A DNA stretch of 13,230 bases from Alphaproteobacteria bacterium (GTDB taxonomy: Bacteria > Pseudomonadota > Alphaproteobacteria > JAAXGF01): positions 1-13,230 of the forward strand of contig JAAXGF010000371.1 of NCBI GenBank assembly GCA_012267605.1. Reading direction: 5' to 3'. Below are positions 1 to 6,357 of the stretch, one piece after another. The notes under the pieces were generated by a model. It had not been told where the DNA came from. It worked only from the letters and a program-made list of their open reading frames with translations, and searched no databases. The number at the start of each line of letters is the position of its first letter. Within the stretch, counting starts at the first letter, position 1. The translations under genes were made by a program, and so were the position numbers.

Positions 1-150
1 CCAGGCAGCGCGCTGGCTGTCGTTGATCTCGCCGAGATAGAGAATGTGGCGCTGAACGACCCGGCGGCCGCGGACCCGGACGTTCTCCACCACGCTCCAG
101 TAGCGGTGCTCCTTGCCGTCTTTGAAGCGTCTCTTGCAGCGCACGAACAT
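1..150 (-). CDS. Transposase, N-terminal 50 residues (partial)
   Basis: Reading leftward from an ATG at 150-148, the frame is open to the window edge and gives 50 residues beginning MFVRCKRRFKDGKEHRYWSV and continuing through VVQRHILYLGEINDSQ. I recognise this as the conserved start of a transposase group often annotated IS4/IS1634-like, in which the N-terminal 'KDGKEHRYWSVVEN' and 'LYLGEINDSQ' blocks precede the DDE catalytic domain. The catalytic domain is outside the window, so whether the copy is intact cannot be judged. A plus-strand reading of the same bases (46-270) is a shadow. The product would catalyse transposition of the element. Confidence 0.75.
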   Translation of the reverse strand, partial: MFVRCKRRFKDGKEHRYWSVVENVRVRGRRVVQRHILYLGEINDSQRAAW

Positions 151-226
151 GGGCAAAGCGTCCGGTGCTTTGCCAGCCAGATCAAGGGGGTAGGTCGGCA
201 CTACACGCCGTTCTGGAGAAGCAAAG

Positions 227-250
227 CCCGGAAATCCGCCACTTTCCGGG
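227..250. repeat. Hairpin in the IS leader
   Basis: CCCGGAAA (227-234) and TTTCCGGG (243-250) form a perfect 8-bp stem around an 8-base loop. It lies between the IS tip and the transposase start. Leader hairpins in IS elements can limit expression from outside promoters by ending transcripts or hiding the start site; that role is inference here. No T-run follows on either strand. Confidence 0.45.
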
Positions 251-284
251 CCGGAAAATCGTCACATTAGCCGAAACGCGTGCC

Positions 285-305
285 GAGTTGCGGAAGTCGG
301 GTTAG
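285..305 (-). repeat. IS terminal inverted repeat, left copy
   Basis: Read on the minus strand, these 21 bases begin ctaacccgacttccg and match 13210-13230 of the plus strand exactly. Flanking bases differ (aagtgtccgg after this copy, ttggccgga before the other), so the match ends where an IS tip should end. The position, 135 bases upstream of the transposase start, also fits a terminal repeat. Confidence 0.7.
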
Positions 306-360
306 AAGTGTCCGGATAGTCGGAGCTTGAGACTGGAGCAGTTATAATTGACAGTGAACC

Positions 361-374
361 AGATCGGCCGATCT
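361..374. repeat. 14-bp perfect palindrome beside the IS
   Basis: AGATCGGCCGATCT is a perfect 14-base palindrome. A TTGACA at 348-353 and a TATACT at 378-383 flank it on the plus strand, but they are 24 bases apart, too far for an ordinary sigma-70 promoter. A second, shorter palindrome (ACCGA-GT-TCGGT, 454-465) lies nearby. The stretch 306-501 holds no gene I can support. The palindrome could be an operator or chance. Confidence 0.3.
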
Positions 375-501
375 AGCTATACTCAGTGAATGCATTTACG
401 CGTCAGTAATTGATCTGATTTCTGGCACCTAGTACATGCCGAATCGATTGCGGACCGAGTTCGGTGCTGGCGATGAGCCCGTTCCGGCCGACGTTTTGGT
501 A

Positions 502-1650
502 CTAATCTCTTGCTGAACTCCGCATCTCCGACCAAACGTTTTGTTGTTCGGGGATTTGTTCCACCTGAGCCAAGCGGCCGAGTAAACCATTCAGATCGCG
601 GGTTGCTTCGCCTTTATATTTCTTATCCAGGCGCCTTATGGCATTGAGATAATATCGAGAATGATCTCGTGGATCGCCGTCGTATTCGACCTTAAGTGAC
701 AGTTTTACCAATAGTCTGACAACATCCATCAGGCAATGTGGAAAACGCGTTTTTTCTTGGAGTGCGTCGAGACCAAGTGATCCGCCATCGAATATCAAAA
801 TACGTGCATTCTCAAGACGGATGCCGGCAAGTTCCGCCATCGCGTGCTCAAAGAACTTAAAATCTCCCAAACACATGCTTTGAACGACCATCTTAGGAGA
901 TAGGCGGTCTATCCTATTTACTTCATGAAGAAGGTCGTCGATATCATCGGGATCATCATCTTCTTCAACCATCTCGAAAATTTCGTTGTCGGACATTTTT
1001 CCGACTTTCTCCTCATCGAATTCCTTGGGCCGCGGGTAACGTTGTTGGAGTTCAGCAAGCAAATCGCCGGAGAGGCATCGGAATAGCTCCCTCACGATTC
1101 GTTTGGGCAACGATGGCCTGCGAATAATGTTGCTCAAAACCGATGGCTCTTCAGGAAAGATGTAGATGATTTTGTGATAGGTGATAGGCGCGATCTTTGC
1201 TCCGCTATTGCCGATCAGAGCTTTCACAACAGTTTGCTCTTCGGTTTCGGCAAGCACTTCCGAAACAGCCTCCGACAATCGCTTCCGCTTCGCAATCGCG
1301 AGTTGGTGATCCAATTCCATTGAAGTCACGATTTCCTTCAGATCGATGTCGGTCAGAATTGGCGAGTATTTCAATATTGGGACGGCAACCTCAGGAACGT
1401 CCTTGGCGAGGATCACGATGATGTCGTGGGGAACATGCGCACAACGCTTAAAGTTCCCGGACATCGCTTTTCGTACGTCAACTGATTCGTCTCCCAACGA
1501 AGCCCGGAATATGGCCTCTGCCATGGCCCTGTTGTCACCGGAAAGTTTCTCGTCAACGAATTCCGCGGAAAATTTGCGAACAGTCATCGCCCGTACATCC
1601 GGCGACATATTGCGAAGCAAATCTGAGACCCTTTTATCGTACTCGGCCAT
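502..1650 (-). CDS. DUF2336 domain protein
   Basis: The product is about 382 residues when started at the ATG at 1650 (MAEYDKRVSD). It belongs to the DUF2336 (COG5330) family, found largely in Alphaproteobacteria and without an agreed function. The recognisable core is roughly residues 55-155: 'DVRKAMSGNF', 'HDIIVILAKDVPEVAVPILKYSP', 'LTDIDLKEIV', 'HQLAIAKRKRLSEAVSEVLAET', the helical HEAT-like repeat pattern of this family. A very acidic run follows at about 226-239 (EMVEEDDDPDDIDD). There is no signal peptide or membrane segment, so it is likely cytoplasmic. An upstream in-frame start at 1749 would add 33 residues, but that stretch (SPDHRSQISTPKS...) does not look like the family, so I prefer 1650. 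An intermediate ATG lies at 1680. No strong ribosome binding site decides the matter. The gene stands alone next to the IS. Confidence 0.8.
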   Translation of the reverse strand: MAEYDKRVSDLLRNMSPDVRAMTVRKFSAEFVDEKLSGDNRAMAEAIFRASLGDESVDVRKAMSGNFKRCAHVPHDIIVILAKDVPEVAVPILKYSPILTDIDLKEIVTSMELDHQLAIAKRKRLSEAVSEVLAETEEQTVVKALIGNSGAKIAPITYHKIIYIFPEEPSVLSNIIRRPSLPKRIVRELFRCLSGDLLAELQQRYPRPKEFDEEKVGKMSDNEIFEMVEEDDDPDDIDDLLHEVNRIDRLSPKMVVQSMCLGDFKFFEHAMAELAGIRLENARILIFDGGSLGLDALQEKTRFPHCLMDVVRLLVKLSLKVEYDGDPRDHSRYYLNAIRRLDKKYKGEATRDLNGLLGRLAQVEQIPEQQNVWSEMRSSARD

Positions 1651-2197
1651 GGGTCTTTGGTCTTTTCTCCAAGGTGTCATTGTAACCGGCGATACCGACT
1701 TCGGAGTGCTAATTTGTGATCGATGGTCGGGAGAGATTGCCCATGCCAAGCGCCGCGGCCACGGAATAATCGAGTTGCGGTTTCATGTAATGTATTTTAC
1801 GCATAGGCTACTTAGCCGATCACCGAAACACAAATAGATTATCAAAATTGAACATAAATAGGGTAAAAAAGCATTAAACCAATTAGGGTTGATATTGGAT
1901 TCGAGCACCATCTCGCATCGCGTGCATACATATTCAATATCTCGACCAGTCTTTTTATATTATTTTTTTAGACTAATTTCAGTGGACCGAATAACAGGTT
2001 TGGCTGGCTAACAGCGCCGAGCATATTTCGTTCTTGAGTGGGCCGCATCAGCTAAGGCGAGGGGCTACCGCAAACTGTCGTCGCGGGCGGTGTTGGTCGG
2101 TCAATTCCTACCTTCACCGGCACCATCGATGTGGGAACGTTCTTCGGGGTACCGCGCCGCAACCGCGGCTCTACGGAATTCTATTTTTTGTGAAGCG
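1651..2197. other. Long AT-rich intergenic region, no gene seen
   Basis: About 547 bases separate the DUF2336 start from the transporter stop. The part 1790-1990 is strikingly AT-rich, with runs such as tttttatattatttttttag, unlike the GC-rich genes around it. A small inverted repeat, GGCTA-CT-TAGCC, lies at 1806-1817, and GCCGC-AACC-GCGGC lies at 2156-2169, downstream of the transporter stop. Open frames here are 62 codons or shorter, overlap each other and show no family resemblance. It probably holds the DUF2336 promoter and the transporter's transcript end, but I cannot place either exactly. Confidence 0.5.
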
Positions 2198-3811
2198 TTA
2201 TTGTCGCAACGGGCACAAATAGCAATTGTTGGACGCGTTGGTCGCACGATAGAGAAAGTCGGCGGCCTGCGCCGGTGACTGACTGTCAAGATCGACCCTT
2301 CGATTTGCCTCGCGCATGAGGTCGTCGTGGATCAGATTCGCGAACCAGGCCGTCGCCTTTATGAGCGCTTTATTTTGTTGTGCCTCAGGCGAAAGTAAAA
2401 CGATCGCGTCGTAGGGCGGAAAGGCTGCCTTGGGATCATCGAGTATCACAAGGTCGAACGCAATAATGCGGCCATCAGTCGTATAGGCGCCGATGAGATC
2501 GACCCTTCGGTCACGTACCGCCTGATACATAAAAGTGGAATCCATACCAATTGTGGTTATCGCCCCGAGCCCATACGTGTCGCGGACGCTCGCCCATTCA
2601 GGGCGGGCAAAGAATTCTGGATCGCCAGCCACCGTGAGTTCTCTCGCATGGGGTTTGAGATCGGCGATCGACCGGGCGCCCAGGCTCGGAGCGTGATCTT
2701 GGCGCATGGCAAAGCTATAGGCGTTTTGAAATCCTAACGGCGCTATCGTGAGGATGCCGTGTTTGTTGCGCAAATAATGCGCGACCTCGATATACATGGC
2801 GGTGCGTTCTATCGCTTCGTCTCGTTCCATGATCGTGGTCCAGATCGTGCCCGTGTAGTCGACATAGAGATCGATCGTGTTGTTGCGAAGCGCGTCAAAT
2901 AAGATGGTTGAGCCCATGTTCTGAATTGTCTTGACCACGGCGCCTTCTTCAACAAGTCGGCGCTCGATCAGCTCGCTCAAAATGTATTGTTCGGTGAAGG
3001 TTTTTGATCCGATGACAATGGTTTGCCCTGCGAGGCTCCGGCCTGTGGTCTTGTCTGCGGATTCTGTTTTGGACTGAGCAGTCACCGCGTCGCGGGTCGA
3101 CTGAGCGCCAAGATCAATCAGCGGCAGGAAAAGACCACCCGCGACGACCACGAGCAGGACGGCAAGCGCACCCAATCCCAGTTGGCGCTTACGTTCGCGC
3201 AATGCGACTTCGAGCAAGCGTATGATTTGGTCTAGAAAAATCGCCAGAACAGCCGCGAAGACGCAGCCGAACACGACCGACATCCAGTTGCGGGTTTGAA
3301 GCCCGGCAAATATGTAGTTTCCGAGACTCGGCGCGCCAATCGGCGTCGACAACGTAGTCGTTCCGACGACCCATACGGTGGCCGTCCGAATGCCAGCAAC
3401 AATGACCGGAGCGGCGAGCGGCAATTCGACCCGCCATAGACGTTGCCAGTTCGTCATGCCGACACCGTGGGCTGCTTCCACAATTGCCGGATCGAGCTCG
3501 ACGATACCGGTGACGGTGTTTCTCAGTGTCGGCAAGACGCTGTACATGGTGAGCGCGGCAAAGGCCGGTAAAAACCCAATAGTTCCGCCGAGCAACGGAA
3601 CCATCAGCGCAAGGAGCGCCATACTGGGGACGGTCTGAACGAGACTTGCGGTCGCGAGTAATGGTCCACTTGTCCTATGAGAGCGAGACGCGAGTACCCC
3701 CAGGGGCAGGCTGATGGCGATGCCGAGTATGAGTGCGCTAACCGACAAAAGAAGATGCCCCGATAAGTATTGGGGGAGTTCGGCCAACCTCTCGGAAAAA
3801 TTTTCACTCAT
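2198..3811 (-). CDS. ABC transporter permease fused to substrate-binding domain (osmoprotectant / quaternary-amine family)
   Basis: The product has 537 residues with two parts. Residues 1-235 are a permease: hydrophobic segments at about 19-41, 51-75, 78-96, 133-156, 177-200 and 212-232, with an EAA loop at 112-135 (EAAHGVGMTNWQRLWRVELP) that would dock on the ATPase. After a linker (about 236-262), residues 264-520 form a type II binding domain of the OpuAC/OpuBC/ProX kind: 'IVIGSKTFTEQYILSELI' (265-282), 'DLYVDYTGTIW' (314-324), 'GFQNAYSFAMRQ' (360-371), 'AYTTDGRI' (442-449). Such fusions serve in uptake of glycine betaine, choline and carnitine, and the same layout occurs in EgtU-type ergothioneine importers, so the substrate is open. 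The protein sits in the inner membrane with the binding domain on the periplasmic side. It follows its ATPase gene by 24 bases. Confidence 0.88.
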   Translation of the reverse strand: MSENFSERLAELPQYLSGHLLLSVSALILGIAISLPLGVLASRSHRTSGPLLATASLVQTVPSMALLALMVPLLGGTIGFLPAFAALTMYSVLPTLRNTVTGIVELDPAIVEAAHGVGMTNWQRLWRVELPLAAPVIVAGIRTATVWVVGTTTLSTPIGAPSLGNYIFAGLQTRNWMSVVFGCVFAAVLAIFLDQIIRLLEVALRERKRQLGLGALAVLLVVVAGGLFLPLIDLGAQSTRDAVTAQSKTESADKTTGRSLAGQTIVIGSKTFTEQYILSELIERRLVEEGAVVKTIQNMGSTILFDALRNNTIDLYVDYTGTIWTTIMERDEAIERTAMYIEVAHYLRNKHGILTIAPLGFQNAYSFAMRQDHAPSLGARSIADLKPHARELTVAGDPEFFARPEWASVRDTYGLGAITTIGMDSTFMYQAVRDRRVDLIGAYTTDGRIIAFDLVILDDPKAAFPPYDAIVLLSPEAQQNKALIKATAWFANLIHDDLMREANRRVDLDSQSPAQAADFLYRATNASNNCYLCPLRQ

Positions 3812-3835
3812 GACTTCGAGGCTTCGCGAATTGGC

Positions 3836-4636
3836 CTAGCCAACGACCGATTCCAGTTGCCGCATTTGTCGTTTGGGCATGTCCATCAGCTCGGCCACAT
3901 AGAGTGAAGCAGGTGACGCTACCAAGTCCCGGGCCGTTCCGAACTGGACGATCGTCCCCGACTTCATGACCAGAATGCGATCGGCCAGCAAGAGTGCCTC
4001 TGTAACGTCGTGGGTGACTAGAACACCCGTCAGATTCAAGCTCCTCTGTATGTGCTTGAATTCATGCTGCAACGTGTCGCGCGTAATCGGGTCGAGTGCC
4101 CCAAAGGGCTCGTCAAGTAATATGACCGATGGCGAAGTCGCAAGCGCCCGTGCGAAGCCGACGCGCTGCTGCTGTCCACCGGACAGTTCGGCCGGCATTC
4201 GATTTCGATACTTCTCCGGTTCGAGTCGTACCATCGCGAGGAGCTCATCAACGCGTATTTGGATCCTTTCTTCGTCCCAGTGCAACAAGGCGGGCGTGAT
4301 CCCGACATTCTCGGCGACCGTCATATGAGAGAAAAGCCCAATTCCTTGAAACACATATCCAATTGTTCGCCGCAAATGCACGGGGTCAATTCGACTCACG
4401 TTCTGGCCATTGATCTCAACTGAACCGTTGCTTGCATCGATCAAGCGATTGATCATTTTGAGGGTAGTCGTCTTGCCACAACCTGATTCACCGAGAATCA
4501 CGATGAGTTCGCCCTCAACCGCGTCGAAGCTAACGTCGGAGACGGCTCTTCCTCCATCCGCAAAAATCTTGGAAACCCGTTTCACCCGGAGCACGGGACG
4601 GCTTTTGGGGTTCTTCGTTCTTCTACGTCTCTTCAT
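3836..4636 (-). CDS. ABC transporter ATP-binding protein (OpuBA/ProV-like)
   Basis: The product, 266 residues, is the ATPase that powers the adjacent permease/binding-protein fusion. All expected motifs are present: Walker A GESGCGKTT (49-57), Q-loop around Gln97 (GYVFQGIGLF), signature LSGGQQQRVG (151-160), Walker B VILLDEP (171-177), D-loop GALDP (179-183) and switch His209 (VTHD). The 'IGLFSHMTVAEN' block after the Q-loop is typical of the betaine/choline/proline (QAT) subfamily. The protein ends soon after the ATPase core (tail about 240-266), so it lacks the paired CBS domains with which ProV/OpuAA sense ionic strength; osmotic gating through CBS domains is therefore not expected. The start at 4636 gives a very basic N-terminus (MKRRRRTKNPKSR). 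A later start near 'VLRVKR' is possible, as no clear ribosome binding site is seen. Confidence 0.9.
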   Translation of the reverse strand: MKRRRRTKNPKSRPVLRVKRVSKIFADGGRAVSDVSFDAVEGELIVILGESGCGKTTTLKMINRLIDASNGSVEINGQNVSRIDPVHLRRTIGYVFQGIGLFSHMTVAENVGITPALLHWDEERIQIRVDELLAMVRLEPEKYRNRMPAELSGGQQQRVGFARALATSPSVILLDEPFGALDPITRDTLQHEFKHIQRSLNLTGVLVTHDVTEALLLADRILVMKSGTIVQFGTARDLVASPASLYVAELMDMPKRQMRQLESVVG

Positions 4637-4801
4637 GTGTGTCGCCGAACGTTAAACCTGCAAATTCAAGAAGACGAATTTTCCGATGGGGCGAACGGTC
4701 CATGTCTAGCGTGGGCGCCAGTGCCCGATGTGGTCAAAGTCAATCTGGATAGATGGTCCTTTTTATTTTTTCGAGCCAAGTCGGCGGCAATGGGGACGAC
4801 C

Positions 4802-5254
4802 TCAACTCTTTTGCCAACGGGACGCCGCGCGTCGGTCCGAAGCGCGTGCCTCTACCCAGCGTGGTCCAGCGTCGGTTTCTTCCAGTTTCCAAAACGGGGC
4901 CTCGGTCTTGAGCCAATCGATGATGAACTGGCAGGCCTCGAAGGCGGCTTGGCGGTGGGCCGCCGCGACGGCGACCAGGACAATTCGCTCGCCCGCGTCC
5001 AGGTGTCCGACACGGTGGATGACGAGAACCTCGTCAAGCGCCCAACGTCGCCGTGACTCGGCTTCGATATCGGCGAGTTTGCGTTCCGTCATTCCGGGGT
5101 AGTGTTCGAGGGTCATTGAGGTGATGCGCTCGCCGTCGGAGACATCACGAACAAGGCCGACAAAGCTGACGACGCCGCCGATTCCGAGTTTTCCATCGGT
5201 CAAGGCCGCGATCTCGCCGCCGACGTCGAAGTCCTCGGCCTGAATTCTGATCAT
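4802..5254 (-). CDS. moaE: Molybdopterin synthase catalytic subunit MoaE
   Basis: The product, 150 residues, is the large subunit of molybdopterin synthase, which uses the thiocarboxylate on MoaD's C-terminus to put the dithiolene sulfurs into precursor Z (cyclic pyranopterin monophosphate) in molybdenum cofactor synthesis. The family motifs are clear: 'GGVVSFVGLVRD' (26-37), 'LEHYPGMTERKL' (49-60), 'IHRVGHLDAGE' (79-89), 'AAHRQAAFEAC' (98-108) and the active-site block 'LKTEAPFWKLE' (115-125). Lys116 and Lys123 correspond to the conserved catalytic lysines. Length is normal for the family. It starts 39 bases after the moaD stop, with an AGGA four bases ahead of the ATG, a rather tight spacing. 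Pairing with moaD directly upstream is the usual arrangement for the two subunits. Confidence 0.95.
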   Translation of the reverse strand: MIRIQAEDFDVGGEIAALTDGKLGIGGVVSFVGLVRDVSDGERITSMTLEHYPGMTERKLADIEAESRRRWALDEVLVIHRVGHLDAGERIVLVAVAAAHRQAAFEACQFIIDWLKTEAPFWKLEETDAGPRWVEARASDRRAASRWQKS

Positions 5255-5293
5255 GGAATCCTAATCATGGCGTCTTGGCCATCGCAGCCGGGT

Positions 5294-5626
5294 TCAGCCG
5301 CCGGTCACTGGTGGAAACAACGCCAATTCATCGCCAGGTTGTACGGGGTGATCGCCGTCCGCGTAGTCTTGATTCACGGCGGCGCGAATGCCTCTGGGAT
5401 CGGCAAGGGCTCGAGCGAATTCACCGCCGCGCCCCTTGAGTATTGCCACCACCCCCGCAACGTCGTTCACACCCGGTGGCAGGGTCAGTAACTCTTCGCC
5501 ACGGCCTAGGCGATCCCTGAGCCAAGCAAAATAAAGGACGGTTATATTCGCTGGTCGTTCGCGACGTCGTTCCGCCCGAGGTTCGCAAGGTCGGGTGGAG
5601 CCATCCTGATCGGAAGATTCGGACAA
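5294..5626 (-). CDS. moaD: Molybdopterin synthase sulfur carrier subunit MoaD (start uncertain)
   Basis: This is a ubiquitin-like sulfur carrier. The family part is 83 residues, from 'TVLYFAWLRDRLG' near 5542 to the C-terminal 'ALFPPVTGG' that ends in the Gly-Gly adenylated by MoeB and then thiocarboxylated. Homologues begin with Met right before the 'VLYFAWLR' block. Here that codon is ATA (5545-5543), not ATG, GTG or TTG, and no normal start occurs between it and a TTG at 5626-5624, 14 bases past the pgsA stop. The coordinates use that TTG, which would add a 27-residue Arg/Glu/Ser-rich leader without family resemblance. The open frame itself reaches an ATG at 5752 inside pgsA. Possible explanations are a true AUA start, the TTG start with translational coupling to pgsA, or a base error. 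Identity is firm; the N-terminus is not. Confidence 0.85.
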   Translation of the reverse strand: MSESSDQDGSTRPCEPRAERRRERPANITVLYFAWLRDRLGRGEELLTLPPGVNDVAGVVAILKGRGGEFARALADPRGIRAAVNQDYADGDHPVQPGDELALFPPVTGG

Positions 5627-5639
5627 CGCGTGAACGCGG

Positions 5640-6269
5640 TTAGCCGACCGGCGGTTTGACGGCGGAAATCGCCCTCTCGTCAGGCGAGTCTTTTTTTCGT
5701 GCGCTCTCTTCAGGCTCCTGGAGGTTCTTAAGCCCAGCCTGAAGGTAATCATATCCGGTCAAAAGAGTCAGTGCCGCGGCAATCCACAACAGGGATTCGC
5801 CGATAAAGGGAGTCGTCAAGATCGGCAACCAAAACACGGGTCCCGCCTCGCCGACCAAGAGGAAGCCAAGAGCCAACATTTGAATTACGGTCTTCCATTT
5901 CGCCAACGGCGTCACCGGCATGCCGACACGCAACTCGGCCAGGTGCTCGCGCAGGCCCGACACCAAGACCTCTCGGCAAAGAATTACGAGTGACGCGACC
6001 ACGGGCGCCCGGTCGAAGGCGACCAACATGAGAATTACCGATGCGACAAGGAGCTTGTCCGCGATCGGGTCGAGCATTCGGCCCAATCGGGAGTGTTGTC
6101 CCCGCGATCGCGCGATGTAACCATCGAAGAAATCAGTCGCGCCGGCGAGGGTCACCAATCCGCAGGCGACCCAACCGGATAGAGGATCATCCCAGTAAAA
6201 CAAGCCAATCAGGACCGGGATCATTCCGATCCGGGAAAGAGTCAGCATGTTGGGCAAATTGGTGATCAT
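5640..6269 (-). CDS. pgsA: CDP-diacylglycerol--glycerol-3-phosphate 3-phosphatidyltransferase
   Basis: The enzyme makes phosphatidylglycerolphosphate from CDP-diacylglycerol and glycerol-3-phosphate, the committed step to phosphatidylglycerol and cardiolipin, in the inner membrane. The complete CDP-alcohol phosphotransferase motif is visible: D46-x2-D49-G50-x2-A53-R54-x8-G63-x3-D67-x3-D71, numbered from the ATG at 6269. Hydrophobic segments surround it (about 13-25, 33-46, 72-87, 115-132, 136-157). The N-terminus 'MITNLPNMLTLSRI' is typical of PgsA. The open frame reaches a TTG at 6284 that would add five residues (MALAF), which I consider unlikely. Length (209) is slightly above usual because of a polar tail (EPEESARKKDSPDERAIS...). 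moaD follows, and uvrC lies 88 bases upstream, an order I associate with alphaproteobacteria. Confidence 0.93.
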   Translation of the reverse strand: MITNLPNMLTLSRIGMIPVLIGLFYWDDPLSGWVACGLVTLAGATDFFDGYIARSRGQHSRLGRMLDPIADKLLVASVILMLVAFDRAPVVASLVILCREVLVSGLREHLAELRVGMPVTPLAKWKTVIQMLALGFLLVGEAGPVFWLPILTTPFIGESLLWIAAALTLLTGYDYLQAGLKNLQEPEESARKKDSPDERAISAVKPPVG

Positions 6270-6297
6270 AAAAGCTAACGCCAATAACCATCGATGA

Positions 6298-6344
6298 ATT
6301 GTTCAAATGTCATTTGCGATAGCCGCACGATGACATTGGACAAT
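6298..6344. repeat. Long imperfect inverted repeat between uvrC and pgsA
   Basis: The arm attgttcaaatgtcat (6298-6313) pairs with atgacattggacaat (6330-6344) across a 16-base loop. In the plus-strand reading this gives 15 pairs with one bulged A and one G-T pair; the innermost 8 pairs are perfect. Each arm also holds a TTGnnCAA core (TTGAACAA and TTGTCCAA on the minus strand). It ends 28 bases upstream of the pgsA ATG. No T-run follows on the minus strand, so it does not look like a standard terminator. It may be an RNA structure in the uvrC-pgsA spacer or a twin operator site. Confidence 0.5.
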
Positions 6345-6357
6345 GTATATAACATAA

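Larger units (their letters stand above)
1..305 (-). mobile_element. 5' end of an insertion sequence, cut by the window edge
   Basis: This segment holds the start of a transposase gene on the minus strand (bases 150 to 1), a 135-base leader with a hairpin, and an outer tip at 285-305. The same 21 bases as that tip occur inverted at 13210-13230, which is what a terminal inverted repeat of a multi-copy element looks like. The rest of the transposase and the far IS end lie outside the window. The family is probably IS4/IS1634-like DDE, judged only from the N-terminus of the transposase. Base 305 as the boundary is inferred from where similarity to the right-hand copy stops. Confidence 0.7.

Noticed and set aside
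1771..1779. gagttgcgg shared with the IS tip
   Set aside because: Only nine bases match and the rest of the terminal repeat is absent, so chance is the better explanation.
1346..1837. 163-codon plus-strand open frame
   Set aside because: It lies mostly antisense to the DUF2336 gene, shows no family resemblance, and the opposite frame has clear conserved blocks.
2090..2136. tRNA-like stretch ending in caccggcacca
   Set aside because: A matching 5' acceptor strand is not found about 75 bases upstream, and no anticodon arm can be drawn.
2034..2289. Three overlapping 62-codon frames after the transporter
   Set aside because: They overlap one another on both strands and the end of the transporter gene, with Arg-rich low-information translations and no convincing ribosome binding site.
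3966..4328. 120-codon plus-strand open frame inside the ABC ATPase gene
   Set aside because: It is antisense to an ATPase with all motifs intact; the serine- and arginine-rich translation is typical of a shadow frame.
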